Shown here in pieces: positions 43,325-51,723 of a stretch of 64,000 bases of DNA (its first letter is position 1; each line of letters starts with the position of its first letter). The notes under the pieces were generated by a model. It had not been told where the DNA came from. It saw only the letters and a program-made list of their open reading frames with translations, and searched no databases. Where the stretch lies: contig NAJO01000015.1 of NCBI GenBank assembly GCA_002077065.1, positions 124,001 through 188,000 on the forward strand, written 5' to 3'. This DNA is from Cryoendolithus antarcticus (lineage: Eukaryota > Ascomycota > Dothideomycetes > Cladosporiales > Cladosporiaceae). The translations under genes and the position numbers were made by a program.

Positions 43325-44034
43325 CTACATCCGCAACCATCTCTTCAAGTTCGTCCCACCTTCCGTGATCTTCACAAGCCTCTCCTCCCAAGGCCGTGGC
43401 AGCAAAGCCTTCAACACCTTCAGATCCTTCATCTCAAAGTCCCTTACCCGATCGCCCTCTTTATCCTCCCCACCCTTGTGTCCAGACACCAACAGTAGTC
43501 CAGGTGCAAGGTGCCGCAAATCGTTGCCCGCCCCGACCCAGGCTTTGAGACTCGCATTCACGTGCTGAGGCGACGCAGGATCTGTCGTGTGATGCACGAT
43601 GGGATGTGCCCACGTGTCGAGCGCGGATGCTGGATTGCCGACTTGCATCATGTGATCGAAGTGCCAGGTGTCAGAAACAAGGGAGACAACGCTAGATGCA
43701 TCGAGGTGCGGGAGCTTGCTTCCTGGAGGCTACCCGAGGACCCAACGGAGTTGAGGTTTAGGTTGATGGGCTGGGAAGTAGAGGGCGAGGACGTGCTGGT
43801 CGATGGGTGTCGGGACAAGGTCACGCTTCAGGCTGCAGAGCAGCTTATGGTCGGGCCTATGTGACTGTCAGTATAGGATGACAGGAGTGGATGGATACGA
43901 GAGGTAAGCGCAGACCAGTCCTCTTTCTGACACTTGACGCTGCAGTACAGTATCGACTTGCATTGACCGCATGTCTGGGTTTTGGCTTCGCGACAAACGG
44001 CGCATGTCGTGCCTGTATCGCCTCCAATCCGCAT
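43325..44034 (-). pseudogene. MYND zinc-finger family member J with one nonsense codon
   Basis: Exons 44034-43916 and 43856-43325; the intron is in the conserved place but has a weak donor (GTCTGC, acceptor CACATAG, branch CTGAC). Finger complete (CAVC, CGQC, LYCSVKC, HKLLC). Exon 2 matches H closely (QHVLALYFPAHQPKPQLRWV) until TAG at 43730-43732, where H has Gln in VLGQPAGSK: here VLG-stop-PPGSK. The same frame then continues to the normal end (WAHPIVHHTTDPASPQHVNA, LRHLAPGLLLVSGHKGG, VRDFEMKDLKVLKALL, LKRWLRM). A single C-to-T change explains it. It could be a recent pseudogene, a segregating null allele or a readthrough case. Confidence 0.8.
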
Positions 44035-44434
44035 CTTGGGGTTCTGCTCACCAATGCAGTAGGTAGTGTGGCTGCACGAGGAGAATTATGATAGCACTTC
44101 CGATCACGCTCTACCTCATATCCATGAACTCAGCAGGCTTTCCTATCGCCTGGGATGTACCAAAAGCACCACGCTGATCCCAGCGACTTCTAGCAGTTTC
44201 GTGTCTCATACTTCCAGCTTCATTTTCACAGCTTGCGCTTCTTCGCATCAGGTAAGCCATGATCGGCAGGGTCGTCCGTGGGAGCATTAGGCAGGATTGG
44301 TGTTTGGGTGTTCGCTTCGTCCTGCACATCACTCTCCAAACCGTCTTCGCCACCCTTCTCAGTAGACTGTGGGAAGAATCGACTAGTTTCAGATCAGCAG
44401 ATGTTTTCGTCGCACAATTCGCGCCGTGTGAGCC
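44035..44434. other. Spacer between MYND member J and the macrodomain gene
   Basis: About 400 bp; no supported gene. Short frames on both strands overlap each other without family resemblance. Confidence 0.5.
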
Positions 44435-45076
44435 TCACGGTACCAACTTCTCATAAGCCTTCTCATCCTTCTCCAGAAAGCTGCAGAACACGATCCGGTC
44501 CACCTTCCCACTTCTCTTCTCGTCCGCATCTAACCATCCCTTCACAGCCCCAAGTGCACCCTCCGCAGCCTCCTCACTAGGATACCCATAGACTCCTGTA
44601 CTCAGCGCACTGAACGCAATGCTCCTGCAACCATTTTCGACCATCAAATCCAGACTCCTCGTATAACAACCTTGCAGCAACTTCGTATGCGTGCCCTGTC
44701 GCTTCCTGGTGTGATATACCGGTCCCACAGCGTGTATCACTTTCTTGCACGGCAACTCGTAGGCACCAGTGATCTTGGCATCGCCCGTGTCGCAGCCGTC
44801 GAGTTCTTCGCATTCGTCTACCAACTCTGGCCCAGCGGCGCGGTGGATCGCGCCATCTACGCCGCCTCCGCCGAGGAGAGATTCGTTGGCTGCATTCACT
44901 ATGGCATCTACTGCGAGCTTGGTAATGTCGGTGCGGATGAGGGAGATCTTGGAGTTGTGCGTTGGTGTCGCATTGGGTCGGAGGTCATCTTGGGCGGCCT
45001 GTGTGAGGTCGCCCGACTCGTACAGGTCAGCGATGGTTGGAATCTCCTTGAGAGTCGTGACAGCCATATTGAGCAT
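44435..45076 (-). CDS. Macrodomain protein (ADP-ribosyl hydrolase type)
   Basis: Intronless, 213 residues, ATG at 45076 (another in-frame ATG at 45067). Macrodomain hallmarks in order: ISLIRTDITKLAVDAIVNAA, then NESLLGGGGVDGAIHRAAG (the Asn and Gly-rich loop that binds ADP-ribose), ITGAYELPCKKVIHAVGPVY, and SIAFSALSTGVYGYP (the second phosphate loop). This matches the MacroD-like class that removes ADP-ribose from acidic residues or deacetylates O-acetyl-ADP-ribose. The C-terminus ends soon after the last helix (YEKLVP). It shares a 227-bp divergent promoter region with the tRNA synthetase gene. No targeting signal visible, so likely cytosolic or nuclear. Confidence 0.92.
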   Translation of the reverse strand: MLNMAVTTLKEIPTIADLYESGDLTQAAQDDLRPNATPTHNSKISLIRTDITKLAVDAIVNAANESLLGGGGVDGAIHRAAGPELVDECEELDGCDTGDAKITGAYELPCKKVIHAVGPVYHTRKRQGTHTKLLQGCYTRSLDLMVENGCRSIAFSALSTGVYGYPSEEAAEGALGAVKGWLDADEKRSGKVDRIVFCSFLEKDEKAYEKLVP

Positions 45077-45303
45077 GAGGTAGTCAGTGTATGCTATGAG
45101 TTTAAGTGCAGCCGGAAATTAGGTAGACACGCGACAAGGTGATGTTGCACGCGTTTAGTGGGGGTAGTGGGGGTGGAATGCAGGGGTCTGTTGCTTGACT
45201 CATGGGATCAACTCAAAACATTCCTCTGACTTGCGACATCACGTGAGGTTCACCAAGTACTCTGACTGACGCGACTTGGACGAAATTCGGCGAGACGATC
45301 ACC

Positions 45304-47415
45304 ATGGCCGAGCCGGAAGCCAAGGCAGCCGACGTACCCGCTGAGGGCGGCGAGCCCAAGATCTCCAAACGGCAAGCAGACAAGGACGCCAAGAAAGCAG
45401 CAGCAAAGGCGAAGAAAGAGGCCTCGAAAGCAGCAGCTCCGCCACCAAAGCCAGTCAGTAACGAGCCAGTAGACCCGTTTAGGCAAGGCTGGCTGAAGGG
45501 CGTGTACAACGAGAAGCCGGTCAAGGAAGTCCACACTCGCTTCCCTCCCGAACCCAACGGCTATCTTCACATCGGCCATGCCAAAGCCATCACGGTCAAC
45601 TTCGGCTTTGCGAAAAGCTATGGCGGTGTCTGCAATCTGCGATTCGATGACACTAATCCTGCCAAGGAGGAGGAGCGGTACTTCAAGAGCATCAAGGAGA
45701 TGGTCGCGTGGCTTGGCTTCGAGCCACATAAAATCACGCACTCGAGTGATGACTTTGACAGGCTGTATGATCTAGCTGAGGAACTGACGCGCCGAGGGAA
45801 GGCGTATGTGTGTCATTGTACCGGCGAGGAGATCAACCGAGGAAGGGGTGGCAAGGAGCATGGTCCACGAAGTGTGTGCTCGCACTGGAGTCGAAGTGCA
45901 AACGACAACATCGAGGCATTGAGGGCGATGCGAGATGGAAATTTCAAGGCCGGCGAGGCTTTGCTGCGGATGAAGCAGTTCCTCGCTGTAAAGCCCGAGG
46001 AGTATGCTGCAGCCGACGACGACTCTGCGGATGTCAAAAAGGAGAAGATACGGCTGAAGAGTCTGGCGGAGAATCCGGCGTTGTGGGATTGCGCTGCTTA
46101 TCGCATCAAGAGCGAGAATTACCATCACCGGACTGGCCTGAAGTGGCGGATATATCCCACATACGAGTACACACACTGCTTGAGCGATACCTTCGAGGGC
46201 ATCTCACATTCACTATGTACGACCGAGTTCGAGACATTACGCCCTGCTTACAACTGGCTGCTGGAGGCACTGGACTTCAAGACACCAAGCTCGGAGGAGA
46301 AAGGACCGATGCAACGAGAATATGGCCGATTGAATGTTGAAGGCACGATCCTGTCGAAGCGAAGGATAGCGATGCTGGTTGGTGGTGCCACAGTAGGCGG
46401 CACGTCAGAGCCAGTAGAAGATGTCGCAGATGAGTTGGATGCAGTTACGCTCGAAGAGGACGGTGATACCCAACCTGCAGTGCCAGCAAGCGAAGTCAAA
46501 CCCAATGGCAGCAGCAAAGAACGGCAGATCCCACCAGTAGTGCGAGATTGGGACGACCCTCGACTCTTCACACTAGTCGCAATCCGAAGGCGAGGCGTAC
46601 CTCCCGGTGCACTTAAGAAGTTCGTCCTCGACCAAGGAGTGACAAAAGCCAACAGCAACACCATGACTCACAACCTCGACTCCTCCGTGCGCACTTACCT
46701 TGAACGAACAGTGCCTCGTCTGATGCTTGTACTGGATCCTATTAAGGTCGTTTTCGAGAACCTACCGGACGACTTCTTAGAAGAGCGAGATGTACCCTTC
46801 GACCCCAAGGACCCAGCGAAAGGCACGCACAAGATCCCACTTTCCAAGACAATCTACATCGACCGCGACGACTTCCGAGAAATCGACGATCCGGACTTCT
46901 TCCGCCTAGCGCCAGGCAAGAGCGTCGGCCTGCTGTATGCTGAGCACCCAGTCCGCTGCGTCAGCTTGACGAAAGACGACAACACAGGCCTTGTCACAGA
47001 GATCAAGGCAGAGTATGGGTCTTACCTCCCTGCTGGCAAGGCTCGGATTCACTGGGTTGGCGAGAGTGCGGCACACAACAGCCCCGTCCGCGCCGAAGCT
47101 CGGATATTTAATCCGCTGTTCAAATCCACCAAGCCGAACGAGCTTGACTGGAAGAACGGCGGGTACTACGACGATGTCAACTCGGATAGCGAGGTGATCT
47201 TCCCGAACGCGATGCTGGAGTCTGGATTCCGGGAGATTAAGGATAGAGCACCTTGGCCGAAGGAAGAGGGCGAGGCTCAAGGGACAGCTGATGTGAGTAG
47301 TGTCAGGTTCCAGGGACTGCGGACGGCGTACTTCTGTATGGATCGGGATAGTACTGAGGGTAAGGTGGTGTTAAATCGGATTGTGAGTCTGAAGGAGGAT
47401 GCTGGGAAGAAGTGA
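45304..47415 (+). CDS. GLN4: Glutaminyl-tRNA synthetase, cytosolic
   Basis: Intronless, 703 residues, ATG in ACCATGGCC. Class I synthetase motifs: HIGH at 89-92 within FPPEPNGYLHIGHAKAI and the KMSKS equivalent LSKRR at 350-354. CNLRFDDTNPAKEEERYF, VCHCTGEEI and IYPTYEYTHCLSDTFEG mark GlnRS rather than GluRS. The anticodon-binding barrels follow (VRDWDDPRLFTLVAIRRRG onward, IHWVGE, VLNRIVSLKED near the end). It charges tRNA-Gln with glutamine in the cytosol. The N-terminus is only a Lys/Ala-rich stretch of about 60 residues, so the large N-terminal domain of yeast Gln4 is absent. About 50 residues of acidic, Gly/Ser-rich sequence (about 361-408) are inserted between the KMSKS loop and the barrel. 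Confidence 0.95.
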   Translation: MAEPEAKAADVPAEGGEPKISKRQADKDAKKAAAKAKKEASKAAAPPPKPVSNEPVDPFRQGWLKGVYNEKPVKEVHTRFPPEPNGYLHIGHAKAITVNFGFAKSYGGVCNLRFDDTNPAKEEERYFKSIKEMVAWLGFEPHKITHSSDDFDRLYDLAEELTRRGKAYVCHCTGEEINRGRGGKEHGPRSVCSHWSRSANDNIEALRAMRDGNFKAGEALLRMKQFLAVKPEEYAAADDDSADVKKEKIRLKSLAENPALWDCAAYRIKSENYHHRTGLKWRIYPTYEYTHCLSDTFEGISHSLCTTEFETLRPAYNWLLEALDFKTPSSEEKGPMQREYGRLNVEGTILSKRRIAMLVGGATVGGTSEPVEDVADELDAVTLEEDGDTQPAVPASEVKPNGSSKERQIPPVVRDWDDPRLFTLVAIRRRGVPPGALKKFVLDQGVTKANSNTMTHNLDSSVRTYLERTVPRLMLVLDPIKVVFENLPDDFLEERDVPFDPKDPAKGTHKIPLSKTIYIDRDDFREIDDPDFFRLAPGKSVGLLYAEHPVRCVSLTKDDNTGLVTEIKAEYGSYLPAGKARIHWVGESAAHNSPVRAEARIFNPLFKSTKPNELDWKNGGYYDDVNSDSEVIFPNAMLESGFREIKDRAPWPKEEGEAQGTADVSSVRFQGLRTAYFCMDRDSTEGKVVLNRIVSLKEDAGKK

Positions 47416-47892
47416 GCGTTACGAGGTAAAATCAACCTCACGCCGTGGCACGTCAGGGCGACTGTGACAAGTGCGCAGGATACGACCATTGTTGGCTGCC
47501 ACACATGAGCTGGCCCTACCAAGAAATCGTCCGCCGTTGTCTGTAGCCCAAGTCCACATCTAGCATACCTCATATAGCTATGTCACAAGAGCAGAAGCGG
47601 GGAAGGCACTCTGGAGAGGGGGAACTTGAACTCTGCTACCACCTGCATTCCCACAGCACATCCTGCAAACGCACCATCTCCCATCCCTCTTATTCCCACC
47701 ACTCCAAGTCATCTCTATCCCCATGCAAGACACCTGCCTATATCGAGATTCAGCCGTGTAACATCGGCGGCGCCCGATCCTGACACAAGGTATCTGCCGC
47801 TAAGGGCTTTAACGACGTCTGACACCATTCCCGGAGGACCCACTGGCACGACCACACGCCCGGCATTCATCCGCTGGCACTGGGGTTCTGAT
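47416..47892. other. Intergenic segment and probable 5' leader
   Basis: The reading frame of the downstream transcription factor is open from a TTG at 47626, but no ATG occurs before 47893. This is probably leader, or an unrecognised first exon lies here. Confidence 0.45.
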
Positions 47893-50067
47893 ATGCAGTC
47901 GCATGGCATATATGCCAGCGCGGCTGCCGGCATCGCGTTGAATGGTACCGCAGGCGCGCAGCCGGGTGCCAATGGCTTCAGCTCGGCCCCTGCGTTCGGC
48001 GCTGCTGACAATTGTCCGCCTTATCGGCCACACGAGAGCGTTGAGCCACGGACAGACTTCCGTGGGCAGGGGATTGGACTCGATACTAGAGTCTTCAGTA
48101 ATGGCACGCCGAGTACTCTGAATGGGCAAAGTGATGGGCTTAATGACGTTTCGCCGCCGACGGATGGCGATACCGATATGCCGTTGCTGTCGGCTGTGAC
48201 TTCGAATTCTTCTGGTAGCCCGACGACGACGCGGAAGACGAAGCAGCGGCGGAATAAACCGACGCTTTCCTGTCTTGAGTGCGTTGAGCGGAAGACGAAG
48301 TGCGATCGCTCGCGTCCTTGTCTCGCTTGCGTGAAACGTCAGAGCAATTGCGACTACACTGCCGTTGCGAACCTGATCGCCACCGCGGGCAAGAACTCAG
48401 ATGGCTCGAGCCGGGCTCGATATGTCACCAAGCCCCCGGCAAAGATCCGCAAGATGAGCACTGCGTCTAGTCTCACCTCCGCAGGGACTACAGACAATGG
48501 CTGGGCTTCTATTGACAGTCGAGCCCACACGACGCCGAAGGGTCAGATGTCGTCTGCCGCAAGTCCGTACCTATTGAGCAATGTCCCTTACTCCAGTGCA
48601 ACGCCTAGTAATGTATTTGGCATGGGGACGCAGCATCCTTTCTCCAATTACTGGACTTGTCAAGGCGGGTTGCCAGAGGTGATCAGCGTCATGCCTTCCA
48701 AAGAGCAAGCGGACATCCTTATTGCGAAGTACTTCGAGGCCGTGGACCCGGTGTACCCTTTCATTCATCGACGGAGTTTCTACGCGGATTATGAGCGCTT
48801 CTGGGCTAGCCCTACGGAGGAGAAGCACAAGACTGACGCAGCGATGATGGCGTTGCATTATGCTATCTTCGCCCTAGGGACGCAATTCTTGCAGTATCCT
48901 GGGTATGAGGAACGGAGTCAAACGGCGGAGTTCTATTGCTCGGCTGCGAATCAGGCGTTGAGACTGTATTCGTATCTAAATCGCACCAGTATGCGAGCCA
49001 TACAGGCTATGCTGCTAATGGCTTACTTCCTAATGAACGACAACCACGCATCCGACGCCTACGCATGGGCCGGCATCCACCTCCGCCAATCGTACGCCAT
49101 GCGCCTACATCGAGATCCCGACATCGTCGTCCCCGAAGCCTCTGTAATCGAGAAGCAGCAGCGAAGAAAGTTGTGGCAAGCAGTCTTCTTCCACGACACC
49201 TTCCTCACAGTCCTGCTCAAACTTCCGCCCACAGCAACCCACAGCGACGTCCCCGTTGAGTCCCTAGCAGACGACAACGAACTCAGCAATGACGGAATAG
49301 ACTTCGACTCCGGCGCTCACTCGCGCGTAGAGAACCTAATGAGCATCTCCGTCATCGCGCCGCCGGAAGACTACATTCCCCTTCCACCCCCGATGTCACA
49401 TCATATGGTTGATCTCGCGACCGCAAAGTCTGATTGCGCGTATATACGGAGTATGTGGCACCTCGGCAACCTCGTGCAAGAGAACCTCTCCTCTCCCTGT
49501 TCGCTCTCACTTCCCCTAACGCACAGTGTCCGACACAAAGAATCCCTGATCGCGGCTTTCAAACGCCTGTACAAATCCTTCCCCTCGCACCTTACGAATC
49601 TGGATCACTTATGGCTGCAACAACAAGCTATCAACAACCCTCGCGCCGCGCGACAGAACTTATTCCTAACAAGCAACTACCACCACTGCCTCATGCTCCT
49701 CCAAGCCTCCGAAAACAGCTCTGCCGGCGTCTCCGCCAATATCAGAGCAGCTCTCGAAGCCGCCCACGAAGCAATCTGGGCTTTCTTCAAACTCTGGGCT
49801 TTGTTCGAAACCGAAGCCGCGGTGTGGTGGGTCTTCCAGCACCGGGCTTTCGAGGAGAGTTTGCTGATAGCGCATTTATTGAGTAAGGAGGTTGGGAGTA
49901 GTGAGGGCGAGGGGGCGAATGGGAAGGCGTTGGAAGGGATTTGTGAGAAGGCTAAGGAGGATGTGGGCAGGATGTTGGGGATTATGGAAAGGTATGGGGG
50001 GGATTTGGAGATGCATCGCACGAGGAAGGAGGTGTTGAGGGAGGCGTTTGAGGGGATATTGGTCTGA
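47893..50067 (+). CDS. Zn2Cys6 transcription factor
   Basis: 724 residues from ATG 47893, the first ATG in frame, no introns. The Gal4-type zinc cluster lies at about 127-153: CLEC-x6-CDRSRPC-LAC-x6-C with the usual Lys-rich first loop (VERKTK). It is followed by a Ser-rich linker and a fungal-specific transcription factor domain from about residue 270 (DILIAKYFEAVDPVYPFIHR, YAWAGIHLRQSYAMRLHRDP, KLWQAVFFHDTFLTVLLKLP). The nuclear location and DNA binding (as a dimer on CGG triplets) are known for the family; target genes cannot be told. The N-terminal 120 residues are low in complexity. An upstream exon adding a few residues cannot be ruled out. Confidence 0.9.
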   Translation: MQSHGIYASAAAGIALNGTAGAQPGANGFSSAPAFGAADNCPPYRPHESVEPRTDFRGQGIGLDTRVFSNGTPSTLNGQSDGLNDVSPPTDGDTDMPLLSAVTSNSSGSPTTTRKTKQRRNKPTLSCLECVERKTKCDRSRPCLACVKRQSNCDYTAVANLIATAGKNSDGSSRARYVTKPPAKIRKMSTASSLTSAGTTDNGWASIDSRAHTTPKGQMSSAASPYLLSNVPYSSATPSNVFGMGTQHPFSNYWTCQGGLPEVISVMPSKEQADILIAKYFEAVDPVYPFIHRRSFYADYERFWASPTEEKHKTDAAMMALHYAIFALGTQFLQYPGYEERSQTAEFYCSAANQALRLYSYLNRTSMRAIQAMLLMAYFLMNDNHASDAYAWAGIHLRQSYAMRLHRDPDIVVPEASVIEKQQRRKLWQAVFFHDTFLTVLLKLPPTATHSDVPVESLADDNELSNDGIDFDSGAHSRVENLMSISVIAPPEDYIPLPPPMSHHMVDLATAKSDCAYIRSMWHLGNLVQENLSSPCSLSLPLTHSVRHKESLIAAFKRLYKSFPSHLTNLDHLWLQQQAINNPRAARQNLFLTSNYHHCLMLLQASENSSAGVSANIRAALEAAHEAIWAFFKLWALFETEAAVWWVFQHRAFEESLLIAHLLSKEVGSSEGEGANGKALEGICEKAKEDVGRMLGIMERYGGDLEMHRTRKEVLREAFEGILV

Positions 50068-50495
50068 AAAGCTGCGGTAGCTCGCCGTTGAGCTGAGTAG
50101 TTTGGCAGCCTACTGCCTGAGTTCACGTCTCAAGCCTGCGTTCTCGCGTACACGGCCGCTCCCTCAAGCCTCCAACGAGCTACTTCAAAGGACTAGGACC
50201 ATTTCTGCCTCGGGAGACGCTCATGAAACACAGCTTTCACCACCTCCCGCGCCAGTGCGGCCCCCGAAAAGCCTCGATATCCAAGCCCTCATGACTGAGC
50301 AGCCTGCCTTGAGAGATAGTACTTGATAACCTTGTTCTCCCGAATGCTTCCGTAGCAGCTGCACTTTAGCATGCAGGTGCCCGACACGACGCCTCCTGAT
50401 CTAGTAGCTGGCAAATGCGCGCCCGCGGGACCGCCAGTCTCTAGAAGGGCGGTATGTGCTCCACAGGTCAACGCTGTCTGCTCCTGTAAGCTGCT
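50068..50495. other. Convergent intergenic segment
   Basis: About 430 bp between the stops of the Zn2Cys6 factor and the BTB protein. A 74-codon frame at 50102 starts with TTG and has no support. Confidence 0.5.
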
Positions 50496-51243
50496 CTAGA
50501 ATTGACGAGCAGCATTCACCTGGCCGGCGTAGCGGTTTGTCAAATCCATCGCAAAGTCGAAATCCTGCCACAGCAACTCCATATTCTCTGAGAGGTACTC
50601 CCGGTATTCTGGACACCTCACCAGGGCAGGACGCTTGGCGGCGTGAATGGCTTTGCGGAATTTCGCGGCGCGCTTATCGTCGGAGAAAATGCAGTCCAGG
50701 GTACTCAAGATTTTGACCACCTCCACGAGATCCGTCCCCTTCGCAGCCGCGTTCTCGAACTCGGCGCGAGCTTCCGCGCTGATGTCCGGTAGCAGGTACT
50801 TGTCCGCGACGACTTGCAAGTCCAAGAGGTGACGCCAGTGCTTTTGAGCTGCAGGGACGTCGTCGAAGCCGTAGAACCTACGTAGAAGCACTTCCATGAC
50901 CTCCGGATCATCGTCCTTTAGCTCGACTTCCGCTGCGCCTTCCTCCTGTGAAGACGTTAGCAGCTGTGCATATTCTTACGTCCGCCGGCTGCCACGTACT
51001 GCGAACTTGCTCTCAGGACCGCACAACTTTGTGAAGTAATCCGAGGCCTGGCAGATCACGAATTTGTGACAGTAGAACTTCTTGCTACCGACTCTGATCG
51101 TTATGTCAGAGTGAAGGGGCTGGTTCCACGAGCTGCACCTTTGTTGTCAGCTATTCCGTTCAACGATTCGACTGATGAGGAAGGACTCATTCCTGAATGC
51201 GCTTGCACAGACTCTGTGATGGAGTCGGAATGGAGGCAGCCAT
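50496..51243 (-). CDS. BTB/POZ domain protein
   Basis: Three exons: 51243-51209, 51138-51000 and 50945-50496, 207 residues. Introns: GTGCAA to AACAAAG (phase 2, branch CTGAC) and GTACGT to TTCACAG (phase 0, branch CTAAC). The BTB fold is clear: SDITIRVGSKKFYCHKFVIC, SDYFTKLCG, then ELKDDDPEVMEVLLRRFYG and LLDLQVVADKYLLPDI, which leads into the BACK-like helices. Such short fungal BTB proteins are adaptors, often proposed for Cul3 ubiquitin ligases; no further domain is present to define a partner. Exon 1 rests on a weaker donor, so the first 12 residues are the least certain part. Confidence 0.83.
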
Positions 51244-51723
51244 GATGGTAGCCGATGTGTTTGGAAAAGAGGGGAATGCTGTGTGAGAGAGTGAGTGCTG
51301 GCAGGTTGCGCATTGCACGACTGTTTAACAGGATCAAATGCTTCTAGTTGGTTCCGTTCAAAGTAGACGGTGAGGAAGGAGCGACCTGCAGGTGTCCGCC
51401 TCATCTGAGGGAGTTCAGTAGAGGCACTTGGCTATGGGCCTCACTTGAATACAAAAAGCTCAGGCGTACTTCACGTGAATTCAAGCAGCCTGCCAGGGTA
51501 ACAGCGATCAATCGATGCCAGTCAGCGTTCACTGGTACCATTGCGCCGTTGCAGCATGCTCACCTTGTCATTTTTGGGAGCGAGGCAAGGTAGTCGAACA
51601 TTTGATCGTCTTGAAATCAATGCATGGGCGCAATATTGTATACATGCTAGGATACAATGCAAGTCTATCTCTCGTAAGCCTACGAGATCTCTCTAGTACA
51701 TACATACTCATACAATCTTCCTC
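51244..51723. other. Intergenic segment between BTB and carrier genes
   Basis: About 480 bp holding the promoter of the BTB gene and the 3' end of the carrier gene. No gene seen. Confidence 0.55.

Noticed and set aside
47626..47892. N-terminal extension of the Zn2Cys6 factor
   Set aside because: The frame begins at TTG and has no ATG before 47893.
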